From JAAYDK01 sp964543935 (lineage in GTDB: Bacteria > Spirochaetota > Spirochaetia > Sphaerochaetales > Sphaerochaetaceae): a stretch of DNA of 41,336 nt. Position numbers and translations under genes: made by a program. The stretch is from assembly GCA_964543935.1 (NCBI GenBank), contig CAZJAK010000015.1:1-41336 (forward strand), given 5' to 3'. Within the stretch, counting starts at the first letter, position 1. Each line of letters opens with the position of its first letter. The notes under the pieces are model-generated. The model had not been told where the DNA came from and did not search any database. It saw only the letters and a list, made by a program, of their open reading frames with translations. Shown piece by piece: positions 18,543-26,399 of this stretch.

Positions 18543-19602
18543 CTATGACAGCCTCCAAACATGCGTACAAGGCTTCTTCTGCTTCATCCAATCCTACTTC
18601 ACGCACAAGCCGCCCTTTGCGGTACAGGAAGACTTTCGTGCCGATACCGGTGATGGCCACATCGGCATGGGCGGCTTCACCCGGCCCATTCACTTGGCAG
18701 CCCATGATCGCCACTGTCAAGTCGCGGTCGATGGAAAGAAGACGACTTTGAACCCGTTTGAGGAATCCCTGCGAATCGAATGTGGAACGGCCGCATCGCG
18801 GACACGAAACCACCCTGATGCCAGCCGATTCCAACCCAATCGTACGCAACAACTCGCGCGCCGCTTGAATCTCATACATGCGGTCATCGGTGATGGAGAT
18901 GCGTAGCGTGTCCCCTATTCCTTGTGAGAGCAAGCGGCCGAGCACCCAAGTGCTGCGGGTGACCGAACTGACGACACCACCCGCTTCGGTCACCCCCAAG
19001 TGAAGAGGATAGGCCATGCGGCTCGCCAAATCACAGTTGGCCCGGTAAGTAGTTTCAGGATCGCTGTCCTTCAGCGAGACCACGATCCGGTCGAAAGCTT
19101 GCTTCTCGAACCATTCAAGGTAGGTCAACGCTGTCTCCACCATAGCCTCGGCGTGGTCGCTGGAACGCAACTTGACTGGAAGCGAGCCCCCGTTCAAACC
19201 AATGCGGATGGCCCCGTCGTGATCTTTGGCAGCGCGGATGACTTCCTCGACTTTCCATCTCGATCCGATGTTGCCAGGATTGATGCGGATCTTGTGTGCA
19301 CCGCAGGCGAAAGCATCCATGGCCAAGCGCCAGTCGAAATGGATGTCGGCCACGACCGGCATGGGCGATTCCTGGCAGATGCGGGTGAACACGGCATGGT
19401 CTTGCATGTTCGGATACGAGAACCGGACAATATCGCATCCCATGGTTTTGAATGAGCGCAGCCGTTCGAACAAGCTTTCCAGAGCACGTTCATCGTCCGA
19501 GGCAGGCATCGGGGAGGCCCACATCGTCTGGATGGCCACCTTATTGGTACCACCGAGTGTCACATCGCCAACACGCACGTGTCTGGTCGTCCTTCGCTCC
19601 AT
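18532..19602 (-). CDS. ispG: 4-hydroxy-3-methylbut-2-enyl diphosphate synthase (MEP pathway)
   Basis: The 356-residue enzyme converts methylerythritol cyclodiphosphate to HMBPP, the penultimate step of the MEP route. The TIM-barrel N-domain shows ADIHFDWRLA, KIRINPGNIG and GLNGGSLP; the C-terminal domain has the [4Fe-4S] cysteines in CPRCGRSTFD and GCQVNGPGEA. It therefore predicts isoprenoid synthesis by the MEP pathway rather than mevalonate, at least in part. AAGGAAGG precedes the ATG at 19602. It is the first gene of a seven-gene unit running through uvrA to corC; no convincing promoter hexamers were found in the 77-base spacer. Confidence 0.97.
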   Translation of the reverse strand: MERRTTRHVRVGDVTLGGTNKVAIQTMWASPMPASDDERALESLFERLRSFKTMGCDIVRFSYPNMQDHAVFTRICQESPMPVVADIHFDWRLAMDAFACGAHKIRINPGNIGSRWKVEEVIRAAKDHDGAIRIGLNGGSLPVKLRSSDHAEAMVETALTYLEWFEKQAFDRIVVSLKDSDPETTYRANCDLASRMAYPLHLGVTEAGGVVSSVTRSTWVLGRLLSQGIGDTLRISITDDRMYEIQAARELLRTIGLESAGIRVVSCPRCGRSTFDSQGFLKRVQSRLLSIDRDLTVAIMGCQVNGPGEAAHADVAITGIGTKVFLYRKGRLVREVGLDEAEEALYACLEAVIDAQ

Positions 19603-19654
19603 CGTCTACGCCTTCCTTTTCTGCAATACTACTGAACAAGAGTTTACATCATCT

Positions 19655-19693
19655 TGAAAAAAAGTGAAAGCGGCTCGGCTTACAATCGTAAGC
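19655..19693 (-). terminator. Weak candidate terminator after the exported-protein operon
   Basis: GCTTAC-GATT-GTAAGC (19678-19693) forms a 6-base-pair hairpin across the stop codon of the upstream gene. On the minus strand a run of seven T follows, but only about 14 bases later (19657-19663). The gap between stem and T-run makes this a weak call. Confidence 0.3.
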
Positions 19694-20390
19694 TAAGCCC
19701 GCCGACCCCCTCCCAAGTCGAACGGGAAGGCAACCTGCGATAAACAAGAGCTCCCATCAACGTCCACCGCCGTACCTGGACGGCTATCGTGCAACCTGTC
19801 TCCCAACGGTCAACTGTCGCAAAACGCCCCTCCAGGGTAAGCTCGAGATTGTCCTTCACCGCCCGCCAAGTCGTCTGTGCACCCGCCGCAATGTACCATG
19901 AAGTGCCCAGCGGTTCCAACAGCCCGATGATGTCGGCCATGAACGTGCATGATAGCGAACCGTGTTCCCACGAACAAGCGGCTCTCGTGCGCCAAGCATT
20001 GGTTTCCAACGATGAAATGCCTCCGCAAGAAAGCGAGGCTTTCACCCCCCCAAACGATACTCCCACCCCCACACTAGAGGCGACTGCCGGGGCATTCTGT
20101 CCTAATGCATGGATCTCAAGATCGAAAGCGACTTCATCCAGTACAGCCGCCCGTTCGGTCTTGGACAAGAGGTTCTGATGGACGATCACGCTGATGGGTT
20201 TCGAAGTACCAGACAATTCCGGCATTGCCGTCAACCGATGGGTATTCCACAACAGCGTGATCTGAAAAGCCTGGTCACGTGGCGAGCCCACCTCGGGAAT
20301 GGCTACAGCGGCTGCATCGACGACAGAAGTGACCGACAACAAGATAGCGAGGCACAGGGCTGTCGGCACTGGGCGGTGGACACCCTTCAT
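19680..20390 (-). CDS. Exported beta-rich protein of unknown function (third gene of metallopeptidase operon)
   Basis: The 236-residue protein begins with a signal peptide (MKGVHRPVP... with a cut predicted after VVDAAA, near residue 28). The mature part is made of alternating strands with turns, for example SVGVGVSFGGVKASLSCGG and WTLMGALVYRR, and ends in SLRL. This suggests a small envelope beta-barrel or beta-sandwich, but the last residue is not aromatic and the family is not recognised. Its ATG overlaps the stop of the preceding gene by four bases (ATGA), so production is likely coupled with the metallopeptidase. Confidence 0.65.
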   Translation of the reverse strand: MKGVHRPVPTALCLAILLSVTSVVDAAAVAIPEVGSPRDQAFQITLLWNTHRLTAMPELSGTSKPISVIVHQNLLSKTERAAVLDEVAFDLEIHALGQNAPAVASSVGVGVSFGGVKASLSCGGISSLETNAWRTRAACSWEHGSLSCTFMADIIGLLEPLGTSWYIAAGAQTTWRAVKDNLELTLEGRFATVDRWETGCTIAVQVRRWTLMGALVYRRLPSRSTWEGVGGLSLRL

Positions 20391-21067
20391 GGTCGACCTC
20401 CCAGTTCAAGGGAAACCTTGACTGCAACCGGGAGCATGTCGGCACATACCTGACCTTGCGTGATGTGCCAATACCCCGGTAAAACGAAAGCGATCAGCAC
20501 AGGGAAAGCCTTGCAGGTGACCGCTCCGATGAGCATGCCGCTGTCGCCAGCTAAGCCCAGTTCAAGCGACACGTCGAGATGGGGATGCACGGTGTAGTCC
20601 ACCGATCCGTAGGCATTGGCCATGAAGACCGGCCCCATCGGCCGTTGATTGGGCATCGGCGCCATCAGCAATCCCGCTTGGGCTCCGATCGACCACCCAA
20701 ACCGTTGCAAACGGCCGCTCAGTGTCATATCGAGCCAAGGATTGATGGTCGTCGAGCGCGACGGCAATGTCGAACGCAATTCCAGTTCCAGCATAGTCCG
20801 GTAAGATGGTGATCGAGCAAGCCGCATCCTCAGTCCGATAAAACCCCATGGATTGGTCTGCAGGTCGGCCATCGAGACGGTCAGGGTGTTTCCACCAATT
20901 GCCAAAACCGATTCAAGGCCAACTGAGGGGAGAAGCGGCTGAGTGTGCACAAGCATTCGGTGGAAGCCGTACGTAAGCGATACCCGAGCCGAAGCGGGAT
21001 TGACGGGAGTCACGGAAGCCATGACGAAAAGCAAGGCAGACAACACCGCCCGTTTGGTGCACGTCAT
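20387..21067 (-). CDS. Exported beta-rich protein of unknown function (second gene of metallopeptidase operon)
   Basis: This 226-residue protein has a signal peptide (about 1-27, cut near ASARV). The mature part has repeated amphipathic strands (VSLTYGFHRML, WGFIGLRMRLAR, RTMLELELRSTL, WLDMTLSGRL, FGWSIGAQAGLL, LDVSLELGLAG), a pattern of small outer-membrane barrels of about eight to ten strands, and ends in VAVKVSLELGGRP. It shares this style with the third gene of the operon, and they may be distant paralogues. Both junctions are 4-base ATGA overlaps. I do not recognise a family. Confidence 0.65.
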   Translation of the reverse strand: MTCTKRAVLSALLFVMASVTPVNPASARVSLTYGFHRMLVHTQPLLPSVGLESVLAIGGNTLTVSMADLQTNPWGFIGLRMRLARSPSYRTMLELELRSTLPSRSTTINPWLDMTLSGRLQRFGWSIGAQAGLLMAPMPNQRPMGPVFMANAYGSVDYTVHPHLDVSLELGLAGDSGMLIGAVTCKAFPVLIAFVLPGYWHITQGQVCADMLPVAVKVSLELGGRP

Positions 21068-22047
21068 TGCAACGCCTCCAACATGTCGATCCAGTCTTGC
21101 TCGACCTGCACCACGCGTTTTCGATAGACCCTTTGGAATTCAGCTTCGAAATCGGAACCAACCAACGTACTCGACCCGACATGGCGGTACATATCCAAAA
21201 ACGGTTCCCAGCCATAGGTTTCGATTAAGAAATGGACAAACGATCCCCCAACACAATACAGATACCATTGGCGAGAAAGGTTGCTACCCCAATACAGCAA
21301 GTCTGATGGTCTGAGTCCGGCGATCGGGGGGACAGGTATCGAAATTCCTGTATCATTGACGGCAATGGCTTTGGCAGCTTGCCGGTGCAGGTCTTTGTTT
21401 TGCCATCGGGGCGCACCCCTGGCTGGGCTGGTACCTACCGGCAGCGTGTTCAAGTCGCTATAGCTGATCGAATCGTGGCTGTCGTCGGCCCACTGCCAGC
21501 TTGGACCGGCCAAGGCGACAGCCATGCCTTCAGACAACATGGCGGGGGCGTTGGACAGGGTTGTTTGAAACAGGTGGATCAGTTCGTGGCCGCACGACCC
21601 TTCCGAACCGAGGTGGATGATCGGGAAACCTACCCCGGGTGCACAAGGTTCGATCGATTGCGCCGCCCAAGTCCCGATCAACTCATGTTGCGTCTCCATG
21701 TCGGGATAGTTGTAGACCACGATAGGTGTGTCGCGGGCCACATCGGTTCCGAACAACAGGCGCAATTGTTCATACCACCGCTCCATGTGGGATGCGTATT
21801 CACCTGCAGCCGCCTCGATGTCGAGCGGTGAACAACGGTACTTGCTGCCGTCGAACCGAATGATCTGGCGCGACCAATCCTCATCGGCAGGATCGGCTAG
21901 GTAATGATAGGTGAAGTGGGGAACGGATACGGTCTGCCAATGGGCAGTCTGCCCTTGCACGTTGTACGGATCGTAAAATAACGGAGCATCGCAGGAAACC
22001 GCCGTACACATGACGGCAACAGCAAGCAGAATCCTTATCAAGCGCAT
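21064..22047 (-). CDS. Lipoprotein metallopeptidase (gluzincin, peptidase-MA-like)
   Basis: This 327-residue protein has a lipobox-like AVSC with Cys19 as the probable lipidated residue. A zinc site is visible: HELIH at residues 154-158 within GSCGHELIHLFQ, and Glu173 in MLSEGMAVAL, the layout of MA-type gluzincins. The tail (YGWEPFLDMYRHV, DFEAEFQRVY, EQDWIDML) also matches their helical C-terminus. It should act outside the inner membrane. The ATG at 22047 is required for the signal peptide, has no ribosome binding site, and lies only nine bases from the predicted -10 element. Substrate and partners are unknown. Confidence 0.75.
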   Translation of the reverse strand: MRLIRILLAVAVMCTAVSCDAPLFYDPYNVQGQTAHWQTVSVPHFTYHYLADPADEDWSRQIIRFDGSKYRCSPLDIEAAAGEYASHMERWYEQLRLLFGTDVARDTPIVVYNYPDMETQHELIGTWAAQSIEPCAPGVGFPIIHLGSEGSCGHELIHLFQTTLSNAPAMLSEGMAVALAGPSWQWADDSHDSISYSDLNTLPVGTSPARGAPRWQNKDLHRQAAKAIAVNDTGISIPVPPIAGLRPSDLLYWGSNLSRQWYLYCVGGSFVHFLIETYGWEPFLDMYRHVGSSTLVGSDFEAEFQRVYRKRVVQVEQDWIDMLEALQ

Positions 22048-22056
22048 GACCGGAGC

Positions 22057-22084
22057 AGTATAACACGACCTGTGGTCCTGTCAA
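22057..22084 (-). promoter_or_regulatory. Near-consensus sigma-70-type promoter for the metallopeptidase operon
   Basis: On the minus strand TTGACA (22079-22084) is a perfect -35 hexamer, with a 16-base spacer and TATACT (22057-22062). The expected start of transcription is near 22050, only about three bases before the ATG at 22047, so the mRNA would be almost leaderless. Confidence 0.65.
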
Positions 22085-22098
22085 ACCCCAGACGCCGA

Positions 22099-22119
22099 AG
22101 GCTGCCGAAAAGGCAGCCT
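22099..22119. terminator. Possible terminator after the V-ATPase operon
   Basis: AGGCTGCC and GGCAGCCT form a perfect 8-base-pair stem with a 5-base loop, about 20 bases after the end of the K-subunit gene. The following T-run on the minus strand is poor, so termination may be partial. It lies just before the next operon's -35 element. Confidence 0.45.
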
Positions 22120-22140
22120 CCTTTGCGAGTTTTTGTGCGG

Positions 22141-22575
22141 TTATTGCAACAACAGCAATAAGAACACCAACGAGAACAGGGCGACCGTCTCAATGATGCC
22201 GATGACAATGAAGTAGTTGGCCGTTCCTTTGCCGGTTTCTGCCAAGGCATCGCTTGCCGCCGCGGCAGCACGCCCTTGCATCCAAGCCGACAAACCGATC
22301 GCCAATCCACCGAACACACCGGCTGCAAGCAACATGAGTTGGTCCTTTCCTGCGTCAGCTGCGTTGCGGATGAAGTTCATCAACAAGAATCCGTATATCG
22401 TCTGCGTCAATGGTGCACCAGCGAATGCAACCATGATGAACGGGGCACTCTTGCCGTTCGCATAACATTTCTTCCATCCTCCGATGGCTGCCAAAGAGGC
22501 TGCACCGGCGCCCAACCCCGATCCCAATGCCGATAGGCACAAGGCTGCCGCCATGCCGATCATTCCAATGTCCAT
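22141..22575 (-). CDS. atpK: V-type ATPase subunit K (membrane rotor proteolipid)
   Basis: The 144-residue protein forms the ion-carrying rotor ring. It has four membrane helices in two fused hairpins. The first hairpin has Thr57-Gln58 (GAPLTQTIYG) in place of a carboxylate, and the second has Gln100 (MQGR) and the ion-binding Glu129 (GIIETVAL). This equals the sodium-binding set described for Enterococcus hirae NtpK (T64, Q65, Q110, E139) with similar spacing. The ATG at 22575 (MDIGMIGM) has AAGGAG and AAGGA upstream; the longer open frame that runs into atpI is not coding. Confidence 0.93.
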   Translation of the reverse strand: MDIGMIGMAAALCLSALGSGLGAGAASLAAIGGWKKCYANGKSAPFIMVAFAGAPLTQTIYGFLLMNFIRNAADAGKDQLMLLAAGVFGGLAIGLSAWMQGRAAAAASDALAETGKGTANYFIVIGIIETVALFSLVFLLLLLQ

Positions 22576-22598
22576 ATCCTTGCTCCTTGTCGTTGTCC

Positions 22599-24458
22599 CT
22601 ACAACGTATGAGATGCTTGTGTCGTCTCCCTGAACGGGTCGTATGCGACACCGGTCCACTCCATGCCGAGCTGACCGGAGAATTCCAATAGGTTCAAACG
22701 AACTCCGTGAACCACCACCGACAACACCCCCATGACCAGGTTCAAGCCGTGTCCGACCACCAAGATTAACAATCCGGCCGGCAAGGCCAAGCCTTGCAAC
22801 ATCCCGGCAGCCATGTTGTTGAAGCTTTGGGCGATGGCTAGCGAAGCCATGCCGACGGCAAACAAGCGGATGTAACTGATGATGTTGGAAAAGGCGCTGA
22901 TCGAATTGAGGAATGTGGTGAACATAGCGCCGGCTCCTTTTGCCAGTCCCGTGCCGAACGGGACGCCTGGGCCTTGCGCGCCAAAGAGCACGACCAAGGC
23001 GAAACCGAGACCTACCACCACAGCCACCGCCCGAGCATCGATCGGCTGGTTGATGACGAGCATCAAAACCAAGAAGTAGAGGGCGTCGATCATGATCAAC
23101 CATCCGAAATCGGCAACGGCGCTGAGATTTCGTTTAGGAATCTTGCGCAAGATATTCATCGAGCAAGCCAAGCTGAGCTGAAGCGTGCCGATGATGAAGC
23201 AAAACTTCATCACCATGTTTTGCGCCGTCTGCGGATCCAAGCCGAACAACTCGGGATAATTGGATAATTGCGGGATCACCAGCGCTTGCAGCAACGGGAT
23301 GGCCTCCAGGATGGCTTTCGAACCGAACCACGTGCCGGTCAGCGCCCCCCACAGGATCGTCACACCGCTAAGCACGTACGTCAGCACGACCGCATTGGTC
23401 AATTTCTTACTCTTGCGGTGCATCACGGCAGCCAACGCGAGGAAAATCAGCCCATAGGCGGCATCTCCCACAATCATGGCGAAAAACAGCGAGAAGAACA
23501 TGAGGAACCACATGCTGATGTCGTATTCGTGGTACCCTGGAACGGTGCCCATGATGGAGAACACCGGGGCAATCGTGTCGATCCAACGCTTGTTGCGCAC
23601 CAGAGTGGGAACCTCGTCGTCATCGCTGGGATCATCGAGAGCATAACCCCATCCGTGCTCATGTGCAGCGCGTTGAAATGCCGAGGCTTGATCGGCGGGA
23701 ATGAAGCCGGTGATCCAGGCGACCTGTTCTGAAGTGTCCATCGAAGCCGAGACAGCTTCAAAGCGAAGCTCTTGCTTGATGCGGCCGATCTGGTACTTGT
23801 AATGAGGAAGATACAGGGACAAGGCGGCCAATTCACGCTCTGTATCGGCCATGATCTGCTCTTGGCGGGCCAAGGCGGCATCCAATTCAGAAAGTGATTT
23901 GGCCGGCAGTTCCAGCTTTTGGGCACCGGCGATTGAAAAATCTTTCCCACCGACGACGGCGACAACGACCTGCTTTCCGACCGTGGCAACCCGAAGGTAA
24001 GCAACGTCATCGTTGATGCGGGCCAATTCCTTTTCAGCCATACGGAAAAATTCCAAGCCGATTCCCGCTTGCCTCAACGTTATCACGTCGGCCGGGCGGA
24101 AATCTCCCCACGGAGCAAGCCGATCACGGGCGACCTTGTCCTTTTGAAGCGATTCGGACAGCTCTTTGCGTTGATCGATCAAGAACAATACTTTGGCATG
24201 GATCTCGGCGAATTCATCGGGTTCCAATACTGAATCCTGGCATACGACCGGCTTGTCTTGTGAACGTGACTGGGCGTCATGAAGCGCAGCAAGGCCGGTT
24301 TCGAGCGATTCAAGCTCCTTTAGAAAATCCTCGCACCGCTGCGAACGGGCCTGCACATCACCGACATGAAGCAAGCCGAGCCTGCGCAACGCCCTCAATG
24401 AATCGTTGCGGCGGTTTTCCAAGACGATGACGGAGACCTTCTTCATGGGGACGATCAT
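22599..24458 (-). CDS. atpI: V-type ATPase subunit I (stator membrane subunit, a-type)
   Basis: The 619-residue protein has a long soluble, partly coiled N-terminal half (about 1-300) starting with the family-typical MKKVSVIVLENRRNDSL, and a membrane half with about seven to eight helices (from WFLMFFSLFFAMIVGDAAYG near 310 to VVGHGLNLVMGVLSVVVHG). The ASYIRLFAVGMA-like helix (ISYIRLFAVGMASLA) carries the arginine needed for ion transfer. The ATG at 24458 has GGAGG seven bases upstream and overlaps the atpD stop (ATGA). Confidence 0.95.
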   Translation of the reverse strand: MIVPMKKVSVIVLENRRNDSLRALRRLGLLHVGDVQARSQRCEDFLKELESLETGLAALHDAQSRSQDKPVVCQDSVLEPDEFAEIHAKVLFLIDQRKELSESLQKDKVARDRLAPWGDFRPADVITLRQAGIGLEFFRMAEKELARINDDVAYLRVATVGKQVVVAVVGGKDFSIAGAQKLELPAKSLSELDAALARQEQIMADTERELAALSLYLPHYKYQIGRIKQELRFEAVSASMDTSEQVAWITGFIPADQASAFQRAAHEHGWGYALDDPSDDDEVPTLVRNKRWIDTIAPVFSIMGTVPGYHEYDISMWFLMFFSLFFAMIVGDAAYGLIFLALAAVMHRKSKKLTNAVVLTYVLSGVTILWGALTGTWFGSKAILEAIPLLQALVIPQLSNYPELFGLDPQTAQNMVMKFCFIIGTLQLSLACSMNILRKIPKRNLSAVADFGWLIMIDALYFLVLMLVINQPIDARAVAVVVGLGFALVVLFGAQGPGVPFGTGLAKGAGAMFTTFLNSISAFSNIISYIRLFAVGMASLAIAQSFNNMAAGMLQGLALPAGLLILVVGHGLNLVMGVLSVVVHGVRLNLLEFSGQLGMEWTGVAYDPFRETTQASHTL

Positions 24459-25084
24459 CTGCCAACCTCCTGTTGTACCCGCACAAGCTTGCGTTTGGCG
24501 ATTTTTCCACGTACGACGGCAGCTGTCTGTTGATCACCCAAGTAGATGCCGATGACGCGGATGTTCTCTTTGGTCTGGGGAATCTTGACCTTCTCGAACA
24601 AGTTTACTCGTTGACTGGTCACGCGCAACTCGCGGTCCAACAATTCGACTTGTTTTTCAAGCGTGGTGATGATGGCATCGTAGGTGGCTACGCTTCGCAA
24701 CGACTCCAACCCGTAATCGACCCATAACGGATAGGATGCGACATCATACGGGATCGTTTTGAAGACAAGTTCTTTGAAGACAGGAATGGCCACACCGGCG
24801 ATGTTCCCTTTGGCCCGTTCCACCCGTTCCACTTGCACCAGCGAAGATAGGTCGCGCTCTGCCGGGAAGGCGGTGTTCTCATTGAACACGGCCACCCATT
24901 TCTGCAAGGCATCGATTGTCTCGCGTTGCAAGCGGCGAGAACGTTGGATTTCCAACGAGATTTGGCGGATGACCATTTGAAGCTGTTGCTTCTTCAACTG
25001 AAGCGTCGGCAGATAGCGCTGGAATTGGCGCAGTTGGTCCTTCTGCTTTTTTTGCTCGTTTTTGGTCAGCTTCACAGTCGCCAT
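24455..25084 (-). CDS. atpD: V-type ATPase subunit D (central stalk)
   Basis: The 209-residue protein starts with the family-typical KLTKNEQKKQKDQL and is largely two long helices (residues about 5-75 and 130-185), as expected for the coiled-coil shaft that turns inside the A3B3 head. The segment RRVNALE/RVNLFEKVKIP-like (SQRVNLFEKVKIP) near 160 is the conserved C-terminal landmark. Three bases separate it from atpB, and it overlaps atpI by four bases. Confidence 0.95.
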   Translation of the reverse strand: MATVKLTKNEQKKQKDQLRQFQRYLPTLQLKKQQLQMVIRQISLEIQRSRRLQRETIDALQKWVAVFNENTAFPAERDLSSLVQVERVERAKGNIAGVAIPVFKELVFKTIPYDVASYPLWVDYGLESLRSVATYDAIITTLEKQVELLDRELRVTSQRVNLFEKVKIPQTKENIRVIGIYLGDQQTAAVVRGKIAKRKLVRVQQEVGR

Positions 25085-25087
25085 CGG

Positions 25088-26389
25088 TCACTCCTGGGCC
25101 TTCGGCCAGTAAGCCAACACGAGGTCGGAACGCATGCCGGTCTCGTTGGGTTCGAAACAATCGCCAAGGATCTCCCACCCAAGGTCGAGAGCCTCTTCGA
25201 GCGGAATGTTGACGGATAGGTCCATCAAGCGGGTCTCGAACATCTCGCCATACTTGAGCAGCTTCTCGTCCCATTCCGACATGGTGAAACCCATCGATTT
25301 CTTTTCCATCGATTCTTTGTACGAGGCAAACAGCTTGATCATGCCGTCCATCAGCGAGCGGTGGTCGTCGCGGGTGGCCTTGTTGACCTGCTGCTTCAGC
25401 CGGGAGAGCGATCCGAACGGCTCGATCCGTTTGTTTTTCAGATAATACTGGCCCTCGGTGATGTAACCGGTGTTGTCGGGTACCGGATGGGTAACGTCGT
25501 CACCCGGCATGGTGGTGACGGCCAAGATGGTGACAGAGCCGGCTCCCTCGAAGTCGACCGCCTTCTCGTAACGGGCCGCCAACGAGCTGTACAGGTCGCC
25601 CGGGTACCCGCGGTTGGAAGGAACCTGCTCCATCGTGATGGCGATCTCCTTCATGGCGTCGGCGAAGTTGGTCATGTCGGTCAGCAACACCAAGACTTTC
25701 TTGCCTTCGAGGGCGAAGCGTTCGGCCACCGCCAACGATATGTCGGGAACCAGCAGGCATTCGACCGTGGGGTCGCTCGCCGTATGGACGAAAAAGATCG
25801 TCCGGCTCATGGCGCCGCTCTTTTCCAACGTCTCGCGGAAGAACAGGTAGTCGTCATACTTCAACCCCATTCCGCCTAGGATGATCAAGTCGACCTCGGC
25901 TTGCATCGCGATCCGGGCCAGCACCTCGTTGTACGGTTCTCCCGAGACGGAGAAAATCGGCAACTTTTGCGATTCGACCAAGGTGTTGAACACATCGATC
26001 ATGGGGATTCCAGTGCGGATCATGTTGCGGGGGATGATGCGCTTGGCGGGATTGACGGCAGGACCGCCAATATCGATCATGTTTTCGGTAAGTTCGGGAC
26101 CATTGTCGCGCGGCTTGCCGGCTCCGTTGAAGATGCGCCCCAACAGATGCTCGGAAAACGAGACCTGCATCTGTTTGCCGAGGAAACGGACATGGTCTCC
26201 GGTCGAGACACCGCGCGAACCTGCGAAGACCTGCAACGTGACCACGTCGCGCTCGAGTTTGATGACATTGGCCAACGACTCGCCATGCTTGGAAGAGACT
26301 AATGCCAAATCACCGTTGCGCGGGCCTTGAGCCCTGACCGTGATCACGTTTCCCGCGATTGACTCAATGTTCGTATATATCTTTTGCAT
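25088..26389 (-). CDS. atpB: V-type ATPase subunit B (non-catalytic head subunit)
   Basis: The 433-residue protein is the regulatory nucleotide-binding subunit of the A3B3 head. It has the V-type B landmarks FSEHLLGRIFNGAGKPRD, NPAKRIIPRNMIRTGI, LPIFSVSGEPYNEV in place of a Walker A loop, and YPGDLYSSLAARYEKA. I prefer the ATG at 26389 over the in-frame GTG at 26392, since GGTGG then has suitable spacing. It follows atpA by about ten bases. Confidence 0.97.
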   Translation of the reverse strand: MQKIYTNIESIAGNVITVRAQGPRNGDLALVSSKHGESLANVIKLERDVVTLQVFAGSRGVSTGDHVRFLGKQMQVSFSEHLLGRIFNGAGKPRDNGPELTENMIDIGGPAVNPAKRIIPRNMIRTGIPMIDVFNTLVESQKLPIFSVSGEPYNEVLARIAMQAEVDLIILGGMGLKYDDYLFFRETLEKSGAMSRTIFFVHTASDPTVECLLVPDISLAVAERFALEGKKVLVLLTDMTNFADAMKEIAITMEQVPSNRGYPGDLYSSLAARYEKAVDFEGAGSVTILAVTTMPGDDVTHPVPDNTGYITEGQYYLKNKRIEPFGSLSRLKQQVNKATRDDHRSLMDGMIKLFASYKESMEKKSMGFTMSEWDEKLLKYGEMFETRLMDLSVNIPLEEALDLGWEILGDCFEPNETGMRSDLVLAYWPKAQE

Positions 26390-26399
26390 CACGCACCAC

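Noticed and set aside
22576..23103. Long N-terminal extension of the K subunit
   Set aside because: It overlaps atpI in another frame and is Arg-rich and non-conserved; the ATG at 22575 has a good ribosome binding site and gives a normal K subunit.
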